The position numbers and the translations under genes are program-made. Below are positions 22,352-35,697 of a DNA stretch of 64,000 nt, in pieces. The DNA lies in contig CM024176.1 in NCBI GenBank assembly GCA_013433145.1, positions 10,154,520 through 10,218,519 of the forward strand. Reading direction: 5' to 3'. Origin of the DNA: Ascaris suum. Its lineage: Eukaryota > Nematoda > Chromadorea > Rhabditida > Ascarididae. Position 1 is the stretch's first letter, and each line of letters opens with the position of its first letter. The notes beneath the pieces were generated by a model that saw only the letters and a list, made by a program, of their open reading frames with translations, was not told the DNA's origin and did no database searches.

Positions 22352-22815
22352 TGAGCGGCGTACGGGACGGGTCGGCTTTTTCGAAAAATTGCCCTTAAAT
22401 CCGGCTTCAATATAAGGTGTGCCTTAGACTTTGTGCAGCGTCCCCAATCCTGGCGTGAATACTGTAGGGAATTGCTTCTGTAGACGTGCAATGAGCGTAG
22501 AGCGAACATGGTTCAGTGTCGTGGCCGACACGTTGCAGATGACTCCTTCTGTGAGGCTTCGAAGGAGTGGTTCATTTTGGGATATCCAGTCGATGCCGAG
22601 GAGTGACTGGGTATCTGCGACGTGACAATATCCTCGTCCTCTGTGTCCATTGATATCGAAGTCGCACTCAAAATACCCTCGAACCTTGGTATTTTTGTTG
22701 TTGGCGGACTTCAGCTTGATCAGTGGTGGCAGCAACTTGGACGATTGATTGCGATCCAGTCTCTGACGCTAAGTAAAGTGACGTCAGCTGCAGTGTCGAG
22801 GTGCATTTGGACTGT
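22352..22815 (-). pseudogene. Gypsy protease and RT-start remnant, unit 1
   Basis: Protease: VQMHLDTAADVTLL holds the catalytic Asp in a D-T-A-A form rather than D-T-G-A, and LLGIDWI is the usual late protease block. Then a linker and GLG, KSKAHLILKP and RPVPYAA, the usual entry into a Gypsy RT. A frame break lies near 22735 and another near 22441 (one extra C relative to unit 2). The RT palm with its YxDD motif is missing. Confidence 0.75.
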
Positions 22816-22929
22816 AACGCCGTTAATCTTGACTTGCCGGTAAATGCGGTTGATTGGTGTGATGGCTGCGGCATTGGAGGCAATGACGGTAACGTAGTTC
22901 GCAGCTCTGCGCTCCTTCCTTGAATTCTG

Positions 22930-23927
22930 CTTCTTCTTTTTCTTGGTGAAGTTCTTGCAGAAGCCTTTCTTATGACCTATGAGTTTGCAGTCACGGCACC
23001 TTTTGTTGATAAAGTCGCAGTCTTTGGCCCAATGTAGTCTGCCATAACGGAAGCATGGTGAAGGCGGATTCGGCATGCGGTTCTTCCTTGTGTTGACGGT
23101 ATTGATTTCTGGCATGAGTGATGCTGAAGTACTGTTGAGGAGTTTGGCATCTTGTCTGATGCTCAAGAACTGCTGGATCTCGGTAGTAAGCTCTTTGAGT
23201 GTAGCTTGCGGATTGTCTTCCATTTTGCGTAGAGCCGAGTGCGAATATCAGCGTCTTCTGAACTGTGGAGACCGCAGATCCACACTAGACACTTCATCTG
23301 TTCCGGCGTGATGGTATTGAATTCAGCCATCTCGTGACGTTGAACTATACCCGTATAGTCGCTTAGAGATTCGCCGTTAGGCTGAGTTCTGAGGTATACA
23401 TAGCGGCGGGCGAAAATTGACGTATTGTGCCCGAAAAGCTCTTTCAACGGTCTTGACGGTGTCTTTGAGTGAGACTTCAGAAGCTCTCTTTGGTAGAATA
23501 TGGTTGGTGAAGCGGGCGTACGTAGTGGCATCTAGCTTCGAGACGACGAGGCGGGCCCACGCGGCGTCATCGAGTGCCGTTCCGTCCTTAGAAGTGATAT
23601 CTTCGTATCTGTTGAAACCATATGTCAAACGTGCCGCCATTGTCTGGATCGTAAGCGAACTCTGGCAGCCGTGTCGACAGCGAGTTTGTGATAAACTCTG
23701 CAGTCGATGCAGGAGGAGCAGGTTTGATAGAGGTCAGCTTCCGCTCCACCCGCTCCAGTACGCCTGCTGCTGCCGGTCCGCCAACTGCAGGACGGCTGAG
23801 AGCGCCCGCTCCTGTCGTTGCTCCTGGGATTTCGGGTATGGCTCAAACCGCTTCTATGCCGACCACTTCTATGTCGAGCCGTTGGATGCAACATCCAGTA
23901 TATTGAATGGGAAATTTTTTATCCCAT
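22930..23927 (-). pseudogene. Gypsy gag remnant, unit 1 end
   Basis: Capsid-like region (AWARLVVSKLDATTYARF, PEQMKCLVWICGLHS) followed by two zinc knuckles at about 22955-23060. The first reads CFRYGRLHWAKDC, with Tyr in place of the second Cys; the second, CRDCKLIGHKKGFC, is canonical. Several single-base indels break the frame. The residues match DUF7083-type gag of nematode Gypsy elements (family knowledge). The N-terminal part continues across the arbitrary boundary at 23668. Confidence 0.78.
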
Positions 23928-26900
23928 TTTGGTGCTGTAAAATCAAGTTATTTTTGTTGCACCTTCATATGCTAATCCACCACCTACGGTGTTTCCGACA
24001 AAACGACACACTGGGAAGATTGCATCATTATCGTTCTCGGTGACACCATTAAGCATGCTTGTATCGGTTAAAGGAGGCGTGGTCAAGCCATGGCAACAGT
24101 CAGTCGCTGTCTTTTACCTTGCGCCATTTCTAAATCGTTTGCTAAACGCAAGCATTTGTGAGCTATGCGAATGCAACTCATATTTGAATAGTTGTATGAG
24201 TAAGCAACTATTTGAGAAATGAGGTCATGTTGAAGCCTAAAAATTTCCTTTAAAAAATTACGATTTACGTTGAAATGATGACACTCAATCGTTGAGGATG
24301 TATCTATGGCTAAGCAAACCATTTCATTCATGTTGGCTTAGATCCGAGCAAAGCAATATCTTATTGAGAAGTATAAAAAGTGCTAGGAGAGAGGAACACA
24401 TTTGTGGACGATTATGGCGAATCGGAAACACAACAATAATCCAGTAAAGGAGGGCAGATAATAACGGAATTATCTGCTCTCTAGGATTTCAGAAATTATT
24501 GAATCATGAAACTCTCCAAGAATGTGGCATAAACATATATACCTCACAAAGTGCATAAATGTAAGTGGATTATCGGATTGTGCAAATTGTAGGTGCAAAC
24601 AATATTGGCAGTGTTTATCGTAGACAATGGTACTATACTTTAGCGATGGGACTTTTGGTTTTAATTAACTCAAAGGCTTCGGAAATGAGACATGAACAAT
24701 TTTACGAGTGAAAGCGACTGAAGTTTCCGTTAAGATTCCGAAAATTGAGGAAAATGATGCAAGCACTGGAAACCAAACTACAATCAACGTTTGAATAGTT
24801 GCAATCTTTGCTGTGACGATTTTGTTTGTGAGCTGCTCCATTCTAACCATGCAGCAGCCCGAGTGTGATTGTGGGATAATGGCCATTGTTGTGAAATGCT
24901 CATGTGTGAGTCGCTCTGGTACCGTGAGTAGGCGATATAAGGGCTGCCAGGGCCCACTTCTTGTCATTGTGTGTTACTGTTCGGTGGGCGGCTGGTGAGT
25001 GCCGTCGTTGTGCGTTCCTGTTTTGCTGTGTGCGGAGCTGATAAAACTTTACTGTGCGCAGGGGCTCACTAGAAATCGGATTGCCCGAAAGGTGAGGGGC
25101 CCTTACATTGCCATTCAAACTCCAACATTTCAGTGAATTATGATGCAATTCGATCTTTAAAAAATTCAAAACCACGCTAATCAATTGAACATGCCTCACT
25201 TTCGCGGTGATACATCCTCCTTTTTTATCTTTGAAAAAATCGTCAATTTTCTGATGAAAAAAAAAGAGCTTTTGCAAAAAATTGGTTGTTTCATGTTTTT
25301 AACCCTTTATCTGCTGAAAAATCGCTGCGATGTGTCAAAGGAGGGAGAAGAATTTTTCCTGTGGGTGGGTATTGACCCTTTCTTTCTTAGCTAGTGGCAA
25401 GAAAAGATAAATGCATCATTTACGCCGATTTGAGTATAGGCGACACAATATTTGTGCCTTAATAAGGGAGAGTTTGCGCGTTGGGAATGTCTGGAATTTT
25501 AGCACTTTTTTGAGTACTATTTCAGTGAAATTTTTGAAGTTGCGATTAGAAGAGAGAGGAGAATGCGAAGTGCATGTTAGAATCACCTCTCGACTTGTAA
25601 AAAATGGTTCTGACGTTTTTTGCAGAAATAAGTGGCTTTTCACGCAGGTAGCGCTGCTTTGCATCTCATTGCATCACTTTATTTCTTTTATTTCCTACCC
25701 GTATATTTTTATTTATATTAAAGTCAGTTGTATTTTTCTTTGCCTCATCTTCATTGTTGCTTGACTGGATTGTCAGTGAAATGCGAAAACAACGACATGA
25801 CATTTTTTCTAGAGTGGCTACACAACACAATACTCCCATATTCCTTTAACGTTGTAGAACATTAATGAATTATCATATATAAGCAACTATTAAAATACAC
25901 TCAATAACGCACTCATATTTTATCGATTCAACCGTTCACATCTCATATATGCCGATAAAAGCCCTAATATCTAATAGAAGAAAACACTTTGTGCAAAAAT
26001 CGTTTTTTCTATCATCCATTATTCTAAAATAAAAGCGCTGACAGATTGCAATATTGACACGAATTTAAGACGCATTAGATTAATATATACTTTCTACTAA
26101 ATTAAGTTGATCAAGTGAGAGCTCCTGTAGAAAGTTGCTTTGCATCACTTCAGCCCGTGGGATCATTGGCAATTGACTAGCGGAATTTTATGGCCTTACA
26201 ATATGCATCACATATATTCTCAGCAATATTCACGTTGATCCATCAACTTTGATAGGAGCTACACGAATAAAAGGTACCGAAAAATCAGCATGTATTTTAT
26301 AGAGTTGGGAATTTCATTTCGCGCTGTCCATATCGTAAAATAAAAAACGAGCCACTCAAGGCGAATTTATGTGAGGGTTGGATGAAATGAAACAATTAAA
26401 GCATCAATTTTCTATATATAGGTGACTAGTCAGCTATACAGAGTGCATTTAGTGCGAATTGCTGTAAAATGCTCTCTATGTTTCTTCGATTGACGTAAAT
26501 AAAGTTGGAAACACGTGCGATAAACTGCACTGAAAAGCACAGACACATTTTATTTTAGTTATAAGAAACCTTGAGGTGTTGTTTAGTCGCATTCATTCCA
26601 AGGACCATCTAAACCACATTCATTCCAAGGACCTATGGATACGTATGCGCGTATATGCAGTAATTATACTCTCTAATCATAGGAACAAATACGACGCGTC
26701 CTCCCTTTTCTAGAATGAACTTTTGCGATGGCTATCTTGCTGCAGGTAACGGATAGCATTTGCTCCTAGCTGCTGGGAAGCTAAATGACGATTTGCTATT
26801 GCCGAGAACACGTTGACGACGTAGAAGAATATCACAATAACACACTTGTGCTTTTTCCATACTGTTTTATAAAAGTCTATCGACAATTTTGTTTTCTCTT

Positions 26901-29214
26901 ACATTTGTTCTTCTCTTTTATAAATCTCAAAATTTCCAGAGTTTCCTTCAATCGTTCATTCCATACAATTTCAGAAAAAAATTGAATGTATTAGGTATCA
27001 TCGGAGCAGAAAAGATTACTCTCTTTCTATCACTAATACATCTTGGGAAGGGTAGGCAATTTTCAAAGGCAGAGTTGTTTCGCGAATCGTACTCTCATTT
27101 TTCCAATCCACTAATAACTACGCGAATAATTTTTTGCGATTTTTTCTTTTTTTTTGTTTATAGAATTTTCAAAAATCCACTCGAAAATACGACTGGCGGA
27201 AATGGGTGAAGGCATCAGTCATGGCGAAAAGCCGCTTATTTTAAAAGCTTTTGCCCGAAACGCGTCGTTCATGGTAATCAAATCGATTGGATGGCTGCTA
27301 GCAATATTGTGGAGAATGTTGTTCCATCTTTTCCAATATCCATGGTCATTTTCTTGGAAATAAGCGGTGTATTGTTCTGTTTTTGTGGGCAGTACTTTGA
27401 TATTCCTTGAGACCGTTGGGCTTTCATTGCACACTCATTATTTGATACTTTTTTAGTTGCTCACCACATTCCCGGCCTGCTTCAACAGGTAAACTATGCT
27501 CTATAATTGCGGCGCTGCCTTTTACATCCCGAAGACACCTCCACATCAACGTTCAACGTCTTACAGGTCACATGTAGCCACGCACACTTTCTTGCCCTAA
27601 AACCAAGCAAATTAAATCGGAGGTCGGAAACACAGTGAACAACCAACTCAGTAAGACAAAACGCGAGTAACGAAACAACATCCTCAGAGAAACAGAAATC
27701 AAGAACATGACAATGAAGTCTTTTTGGCAAGCATGACAATGATTGCTAGTTATGTATATCACGCATTTGCAGTTGAACAGCCTAATAATGAGAAGAAGCG
27801 CCATAAACATGCTCCCATGTGTAACACATCAGCGAAGTTAAATACGACAAATTAATGTGCCTTCTAATCAAAGCAATAAAATCTGGCAAATACAGCTCTC
27901 GCGCGGAGCTGTAACCTGTTAAAAGAGATCAGGAAGTATTATTTGCTTCTAAATGGCTACCACTGTACTTTTTAAGGCATCATGAAGGAGTTGTAAACTG
28001 TAAACTGTCTAGAACAGATTAAACGTAAAATATTCCCTGAGGAACATGTACTGTTTAGTGCCCTCCTAAAAACTTGTTCCAGAATTTCTAGATTAGGGAG
28101 AATCTTACTTATCTGAAAATCTCTTTTTTTGTGTGGAATTACCAGCTGCGATCCTCCTTTAGCGCATCAAGCTCAATGATATGTGTTTTTCTCTGCTTTA
28201 TTATGTTGCCTACCTCCTCTGGTTGTATGGATGCGTGTTGCCAAACCGTTTGACACTGCGTGCATTGTACACAGTTATTTGATGGTTTTCGACAGCACAA
28301 GTATTAATACCACTCGGCCTTTGTAGAATTCAGGATTCAGTATCGCATCGTCTACACAGCATATCTGCACTAGCAAACAAATTCGATTGGCAATGTGATG
28401 GCAATGACGATAAATAATATGCAATTCAGTAAAAAGTGATGTTTTTCAGTTGTAAATAAGCCACTCGTCAAATATGAAACGTCGATTAAGCGAAAAGACA
28501 CTCTTATAAGACGACCGTTGTCGATTCACCGAAAATCCATTTCATCCATTCGCACAGCTGTGATATTTGAAAGCATTTAGTGTGAGCCGTACAAGTTTCA
28601 TCAGCAAGATAGTACTTCATGAAGCATTTTTCCATATCCTGCGCTACCTGTAAAGATTCAAATTGCTACTGAGTATAACAGTTTCGTTGCACTGTAAGCT
28701 AGAGTTTAACTGACAAGAGTTTTTTAGTGTAGTCAATAGAGGGCATGAAAAAACAGCCAGCCAGGAAACATCATCTAAGTGAGGAAGGCGGTCCTACACA
28801 TCCCGCAAGCGGATATCATATGCAAATTTCACTGAACATCCATCAGACGCCATACTTCAAATTCTTTATCTAACACCCTTCTCTAACGAAATCTATAAAA
28901 CAAAATAATCGTCATGAAATCTAAAGACGCTCTACAAACACCCGTCTCGTTGTGCGCTATGGCGAACCTGAGCACGAGGAACTTTCACCTCCAGCCTCGG
29001 CAGTCGAAGGGGAGGGGGGCTGAGGCCTTCAGCCCGCGAAGAGGTTGCTGCTAGAACGGTTCTTCCTACCCATCAGGATAGCCGGATGTTTTCACTGAAC
29101 AAACAAAGCGAGGTTGATTCTTGAACTTAAAGAGGGACAATACGGAGTACATCAGCGCGAAAGTGAAAATCGGGTCTTTCCTACTGAGGTACTCATTTGC
29201 ATATCCCTGCAATA
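23928..29214. other. Mostly non-coding sequence of unit 2, with the 3.08 kb deletion
   Basis: Collinear with 260-8588 of unit 1 except for the junction at about 26590-26625. Short conserved frames only (minus 24665-24967, minus 27568-27810); none recognised. Confidence 0.5.
26590..26627. other. Deletion junction with duplicated filler
   Basis: Left sequence (gtttagtcgcat) joins sequence matching 5995 onward of unit 1. Between them ATTCATTCCAAGGACC appears once extra; the same motif follows at its normal place a few bases on. About 3.08 kb is missing relative to units 1 and 3. Confidence 0.8.
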
Positions 29215-32200
29215 TTATATAACGAAGTGAATGTATGTGATGCAAATGAATCGCCTTCGCGATCGAATTCGATTGAAACGAATGAAGCGGAAATACTTGA
29301 TATGATCGATTCGGCCATTGTTTACTGGCGATAGTTATTCGGTTTCTTTGACTTTTTCCTTTCCCATTCTCCTCGTTTCAGCATCGATTCGCTCCCTGTA
29401 TTGTTTTTCCCACTGAGCAATATATTTATTTAATTCGTTATTTGGCAGTGAGTTGTTACGAAATCCAAGGGATTATCAACGAGCCTGAAAAAGCACTATC
29501 GTAGTCAAAAGTACGCAAAATGCAAATGTTTATAGCTCCGAGTAAGAAGACCAAGTGTTAATCATGTTGTGCACCACAGATAAAGAGCTGCATTGAAGGA
29601 CTTCGGAGGAGGGGGACTCTGCTGAAAAAAAAATTCACTCCCCTGAAAGGTTTTATTTAGGACTTCTGAATTCCGAGGAGAAAAATATGTGAGAGGTTTG
29701 TTTCAACATGCACAAAAGAGAAGAGCCACAAATCTCTGCACATCGAGGATCTAGTTGCAATAAATGCCGATATTTTTACCACCTGACGTGGGAATTATCT
29801 ACATAAAGTTCTATAATCACTTCTCTCGATCCCCGATGAAAGCCCGTGTATAGGGCGCCGCTGCAGCATTCACCAATAGCATTCCATATGCAGTATTTCA
29901 TCTCTCAGTGTTAATGTAGGCTAGATAATGCGGAATTTTTGAAGAGACTTAAATGCTGATTTGCAAAGGTACAGCAATTTATGGGCCAAGCTGGTTTAAA
30001 ATTTCTAAGCTCTCTACGATCAGAGTAGTGCACCCGAATTACGCCTTTTAGATTCTACATGAAATAATGTAAAGGTTCGCTAATATAATTCCCAATCTAA
30101 TTAGGTAAATGCACAAAAAAAACGTTTTTGAAGGGGCGACGAGATGCAATATATACGGAAAGATGACGAATGGGCACAATTAGAAACAGCCTGATGAAGT
30201 GATATGCGAAACTGGTTGATTTGCTCATTGCTTTTGCCTTGCGAAATAAAGCCATAAAAACAGAGAAAAGTTTGAAAAGGTCCTGTTATTTCAAGATCCT
30301 ATACATGCGTAAAGATATGGAAGAGACAAACATTACTGTATAGAGGAATATTTTTAGCAAACCTTGAATGAAAGATTTGCGCTATAGCCGGATCCACAAC
30401 AACAGTTTTGTATTTTTCATCCTCCATATCTCGAGGCATATGCACATTGACACTTTTTGTCATTTCAGGCCGCACGATTACCTGTAAAAAAATTAGAAAA
30501 AAAGTAGAGGAATCAAAATTTGAATATGCTGAAATCATTTTACAGATTCACGTATTAATAAAAAAATAATTCAATTCCTTCCTGTTCACATTAACTTCTA
30601 CGATGATTTCTTGTAGTTCAAGTTTTATTCGTTCATGAAATACGGCAATATGCAATGAACGCCAAAAATTTGAAGGTTTTTGTTTTGTTTACTGGCAAAC
30701 ACATTGATGAACTTTCGTATCTAAATATAGGTTGAAAGTTTAGGATTACGTATTGAGCAACTGTCCCATCGCGTGATGTACATTTATGCGGCGTTAAGCG
30801 TTTCAGATAGTAGCGCAAAAACCCCGATAACGAACTCTCACCTTGCTCATAGAACCTGCGGGTAAATTTCATTTTCGAGAGAAATATTGCGAAGCGGGAA
30901 GAAAGATAGATCCGATGGATGACGAATATATCGTGCTTGATCCTGAAGAAAAAACATTAAGTTCCAATAACAATTCACGGTGTGGATGAGCGATGATAGA
31001 CCTCAGAAAAACAAAAGAACTTGATTATCGGCCCTTTATAAGAGAAAACTTCAGTCTTGGAAGTTTTTTTTGGTTCTTAAAAGTTAATGATTATTTGTGT
31101 TCTTTTCCTTACAACAAAGAGGCTTAAAATGTAGTGATAGCGCTTAACGATTATTTCTTAGAAAGCTCAAAAGACTCAATTTCATCTGATAACGATTAAC
31201 GATTTGAATGAAATTGACTTCGCGTGGAAAAATCTTTTATAGTTGAAAATTTCTGGAAAATTCCACATACTTTAAAAAATTCGATTTTCATTAAATCCCT
31301 TCACATTATGCATGATCGAATTTTCCTGATGAAACAAGCTGGTAATATTATTTCAAACTTCTCAATCGATACCGTTACCGTCATTGTATTGTACGCGATC
31401 GGAGAATGTGACAATCACAAGAATATAAAACACTCATTGTTTTTTGTTCGTTCGTCTCTTCTTTATCCGCATCCTTTCACAAGAACTAAGTTCAAACAGC
31501 AGACTCACGCAAACACATTTGCATGGCCAAGAAATAGCCCGCTTCACACTAATTGCAGAAACTCAAAGAAAGCACTGAAGTCGATAGACTCATTTTTACA
31601 TCGTAGAAAACGAAAGAACTTCTGAAGATGAATGCCGAAGTGTCGCTATCGTTGTTGTTGAATGAATCGAGCAACTCCAGTAGCGTAGAGTTGTTTTCTT
31701 ACGACGAAAATCTCGTCGTAATCAACTGTCGCAACATACTCGGCGGAGCTTCGTGATCGAAGTAGGCAATCATTCAGGGAGAGCGTTTGCTGGAAACACC
31801 TAATTATGAAAACAATTCTTGGAATATATGAATGTAATAAACGTTTTATACATTTTACACATGAAAACAATGTAATAAACAAATATTTTAAATTTAAAAT
31901 TTGAGAGGAGAATGGAGTTGTTATGCTGCTTTTCTGCGTCTAAAGTTAGCTGCACTGGAAAGATTGAATCATGCCGACTTATTTTTATCACGTCCACCGT
32001 TTATAGGCTGCAGGTTCTCTCTGTTATTCGTACATTTCTATATAGGTGCACTTTTTTTTTCGCAAATTTTTGTGGTAAAAACTCGAAGAAGAAGGAAAGA
32101 TGAAGATGTCGCTCACTCCTAAGAAATTTTCGAGGAAACGTATACATAATAAAGAGTGTCTATTTCTTTTTCTCCAGTGCTACAGCCTTGTTATTAGATT

Positions 32201-35200
32201 GTAGAGCTTAAACATCCCATATGCAGTTAATCAAAGTTCATATGATGGTACAGGCCTGAAACATTTCATGGCAAGAAAATTGAGTGAAATAGCAGCGTTG
32301 TGGATTATGACGTATCTAATGAAAAGTGCCTCGCATACCCCTTATGACATCGCCGTATACCGCACAACCGAGCGCTCAGAAGCATTCAGACAATCGTCAA
32401 GCGCACAGATGCCGAATATGTTTTCTTAAAGCCGAACAGAGCAACGGAAAGGTATCCCTGTGATCTTGTAGATTATGAGCGTTTTAATCGCCATTAAAGG
32501 TCGCGACGTGGACACAGGCTCACATGCGCCCAATATGACGATTATAGAAGACAACTCGAGCAAGGTGAGCTTTTTTGAAATTGACATCAGGTAGAGTTTA
32601 ACGCTGTCCAGGTCATCGCCGAGAGTAGCAAAAAGCGTCGTGCCAGCGATTTCCAAAGTGCTTGTGTGCGTCGTTTCCGTTTAATCAAGCAATCAAGGTG
32701 AAGCAAAGAAAATGCAAAAAACAAGCGGGATATCGTTCCTCATGTTGGAGGATCATGACGCGTGCTGTGCTGCAACTCGAAAATGAAACCGAATATGGAA
32801 AACTTCTAAAATTTCACCAGATCACTGTAAAAAATGCTCGCAGAAAAAGTTCCAATAAAAAGACAAAGGTAGGACGATATAAAAACAATAGATGAGAAGA
32901 CGTTAAAGAATAATTTGTTTTTCTACGTCGGCGCCGGTTATTTGGTTGTTTGGGTTGTTTTCACTAGCGACATCCTCATCTGTTGGCAACATTCCCCCAC
33001 GGTATTCGTTCGATGTCGATTGTCGGATCGCTCTCGTAAATGCGTAGCATCGCATCAAACTCGGGTGTCATCGATTGTACTATTGGGTAGAACTTGGTGG
33101 CTCCATGCAGAATCCACATCTTAACGAATGAAACATAGGAACCTTTGTTTACACTGAAAACAGTTCCTCGATTTGGGAATATGTTTGAGAACGAATTCCT
33201 TTTTCTGGATATGGATCTGGCAGGATGAACGACATGACACATTTTCTCACTTTTATTCATCACAGCCTACACAATTCAAAGGCAATATGCCAAATGCATG
33301 GAAACCTGGTTTAAGAATTGGAAATGAAAGTGAAATTTTTGATTGAATGAACAATGAAGATTACCCACAGAAGCGAAGCATTTGTTCGGTGTTCATGGAA
33401 ACGCTCCGAATGCTTGTAATATAGATGAATTTTTTTAGCGTCTTTTGTTTTCAATTTTTACTCTTTTTTTCGAGAACTGTTGAGATTGACTATTATCGTG
33501 AAAAGAATCATAAAAGCATACATTATGCTGTGACAAATTCTTCAGGTTTCTTTTCTAATGACCACTAAAAAATCAAAATATTGCTGGTATTCTTCTTCTT
33601 TCGTTACATTTAATTATTCCCTAGAGGTGTCATCGCCTTTTTAACAGAATATTTTCGCATGAGTATGTCATTGGAAGAAAAGCAGCAAGACTTGCAGGTT
33701 GTTTTCGGTATGTTCCAGGTTGTACACAGTTTACTGCTCATGAATGCAATCGTATCTTTAGCCAAACGTTGCGTCACTTGCCTCAAAGAAACGAGGAAGA
33801 AGTACCCATGCTGCGAGCTGCATAATCGGAGACACACAAATCGCCAGCGATGCGGTCGTGGGCGGCTACTGTCAACACGTGAATCTATCAACCGTATTCG
33901 TTTACGAACGTACGGCTCCGAACTGTAGCCGATAAATATGGATGATTTCTGTGTAAAACTTCTTCTATTTCTTCTTTTGGTAATACAGTGTTAGCAAACC
34001 GACCACCATAGTTACATCTGCAAAATTTTCTGTTAAAGAGGTTGTCGTGCCAAGAAGCACGAAAGAAAGCCCCGAGTAAACTGCAGTAAATGCTGCTTCC
34101 ATAGCGAAGAAAGGAGGAGGGGAAAGGGTAAGGAGGTGCAGGGTGAGAGAGGAGGAGAGAACGCGATGTAACTGAGCGGTGCGGAGCTCTTAAAACCAGT
34201 TTCTATTATCCCACGTTCTTCACTTGAGGATTCTGAACGTATCAATGTCGCGATCGAGTTCAAACGACGAAAGAGTTTTTTGGAATGGTGGAATGATACT
34301 TCAGAACCAGACTTCTGAATGCTGACTTCGACCGTGGTGATAATCGATTACTGTGTTCTTTAAAATTCTCCAGTGTTTGCTACAATGAGCTCTATCGGAA
34401 GATTACTTTGGCCGCCAATGCGGTGGACAATTGTCGAAGTACTCGTATTCAGTTGCAGTCGAATAGTGTTGGCCGATATACACAGTTAAAGAAGGTGAAT
34501 ATTTGCATTTCGTAATCAGTGTAATCCTTATTTTATTGTCGGCTATGACATATGCGTTGACTATATAAATCTGAAAATTACCTATAACTGTACATGGTGA
34601 GTTTAAATCATTATTTCAATTCATTTCTGGAATATTTCACATAGGCGTTATAATTAAATTCTCCTGAGAGGTGCTTACAGTTTAAAAATTTTGAGATATG
34701 TTGATCTAGAATCACTTTTTCAGAGTGTCTACAATATCAAATGTTTGTGTTAATCCTCAGTCATGATGGGAATATTAAAATAAAAGGTTAGAAAAAGCGG
34801 ATAGTCCGGAATTGATTTGCGTTACCAGCGTAGCATAGTGTATTCATTGTCTCACATTTCGAGGATCTGATCTTTCGCGCTCTTGCGCGCAACACATATT
34901 CACAACGCTTCTTCCGACAGGAGCGATTCACCGCCGAGAGAGGAATATCCCTAACCACTACATTTAGCCCTGTGAGGCTCCTGGATAAATTCTCTTGTGG
35001 AAGCGTACAATGGAGGAAATGTGCCATTATCGGAATCACCTTTTCGAATTTTCAACTAGGTCCGGAGATGGTAATAATCTTTATCAAAACCTCTATTGTT
35101 GAGACCTCTAATAAAGGAAGCCTAATCACTCAGAACAACTTTTCGACGTTATGAGGGACGGACATGACTTTTTTTATGTCGTGACGGTAAGTTCTGAAGA

Positions 35201-35588
35201 GTGATACTGCCTGCAAACGTCTAACATCATTTTTTATGTATTAATAGGTTGGGTTTCTGAGCCGAAAATTTCAATGCGAAAATTTCGTAAATTTCTTCCC
35301 GCTGCCTATCTTGAATTGATTGATTTCCTTTAGGTATTTATTCAAGCGCTTCCTCATAAACTACATATCCGTTTTCTCACATAAACGTCTTCAAGTGCAA
35401 TACCGGGAATGCACCGCCTCTTTTCATCAACCCGGAGAATGAATTTGCGCCATAGTTGGTTGAACGTTTTATCGCATTCTCGATGCTGTAGTACCTCTCC
35501 ACTGCTCGAAAAACGTAATGCAGCAAATAGAGCGAAATTGACAAAATGCAAATCGTTCGAACAATATGCCGATTTGATAGAAACATTC
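29215..35588 (-). CDS. GT92/DUF23 gene, copy 2 (frameshifted as written)
   Basis: Same nine-exon layout: 35381-35588, 34856-35039, 34407-34570, 33806-34017, 32937-33153, 31600-31789, 30842-30942, 30363-30481, 29215-29484. Lesions: two missing bases in exon 4 (212 nt against 214), an extra base in exon 5 near 32994 that turns IPWGMLP into IPWGNV, an extra T in the D-x-D exon near 31695, one base missing in exon 7 near 30858, and one missing in the last exon near 29345 giving VKETE and a stop. Exon 5 is the best of the three across its start (GSYVSFVKMWILHGATKFY). All lesions are single-base, so sequence error is as likely as decay. Confidence 0.75.
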
Positions 35589-35697
35589 CTGTAAAATCGA
35601 ATCACCATGTTATGTTGCATTGAGAAATCATTTAAGCGACTTGACAACGCGAATATAACCTGAAAATGGAATGAAGCGCGAACACAAGTGCGAACAT

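Larger units (their letters stand above)
1..23667. repeat. Tandem unit 1 of a ~20-24 kb array
   Basis: Position 1 aligns with 23668 and with 44246, and sequence order stays collinear after each. This copy holds the gag 5' end, a GT92 gene on the minus strand, a CA-rich tract, an inverted repeat and a Gypsy remnant. It is longer than unit 2 because unit 2 lacks the segment matching about 2914-5994. It lacks about 2.09 kb found in unit 3 at 48177-50270. The unit edge is set by the window start and is arbitrary; the true duplication junction cannot be placed from this sequence. Confidence 0.93.
21672..23927 (-). mobile_element. Defective Ty3/Gypsy retrotransposon, unit 1
   Basis: Minus-strand order gag, protease, RT start, integrase end, polypurine tract, 3' LTR. 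The layout and residues fit the K02A2.6-like (Mag-type) Gypsy elements of nematodes. The reading frame breaks several times by single-base indels. The RT domain stops right after RPVPYAA and continues with LRDTKMEEQFNRHHG of the integrase C-terminus, so most of RT, RNase H and the integrase core is gone. No 5' LTR or primer binding site is recognised upstream of gag. Confidence 0.88.

Noticed and set aside
23417..24043. 208-codon + strand frame
   Set aside because: It is antisense to the Gypsy gag and carries no domain; the real coding strand is minus.
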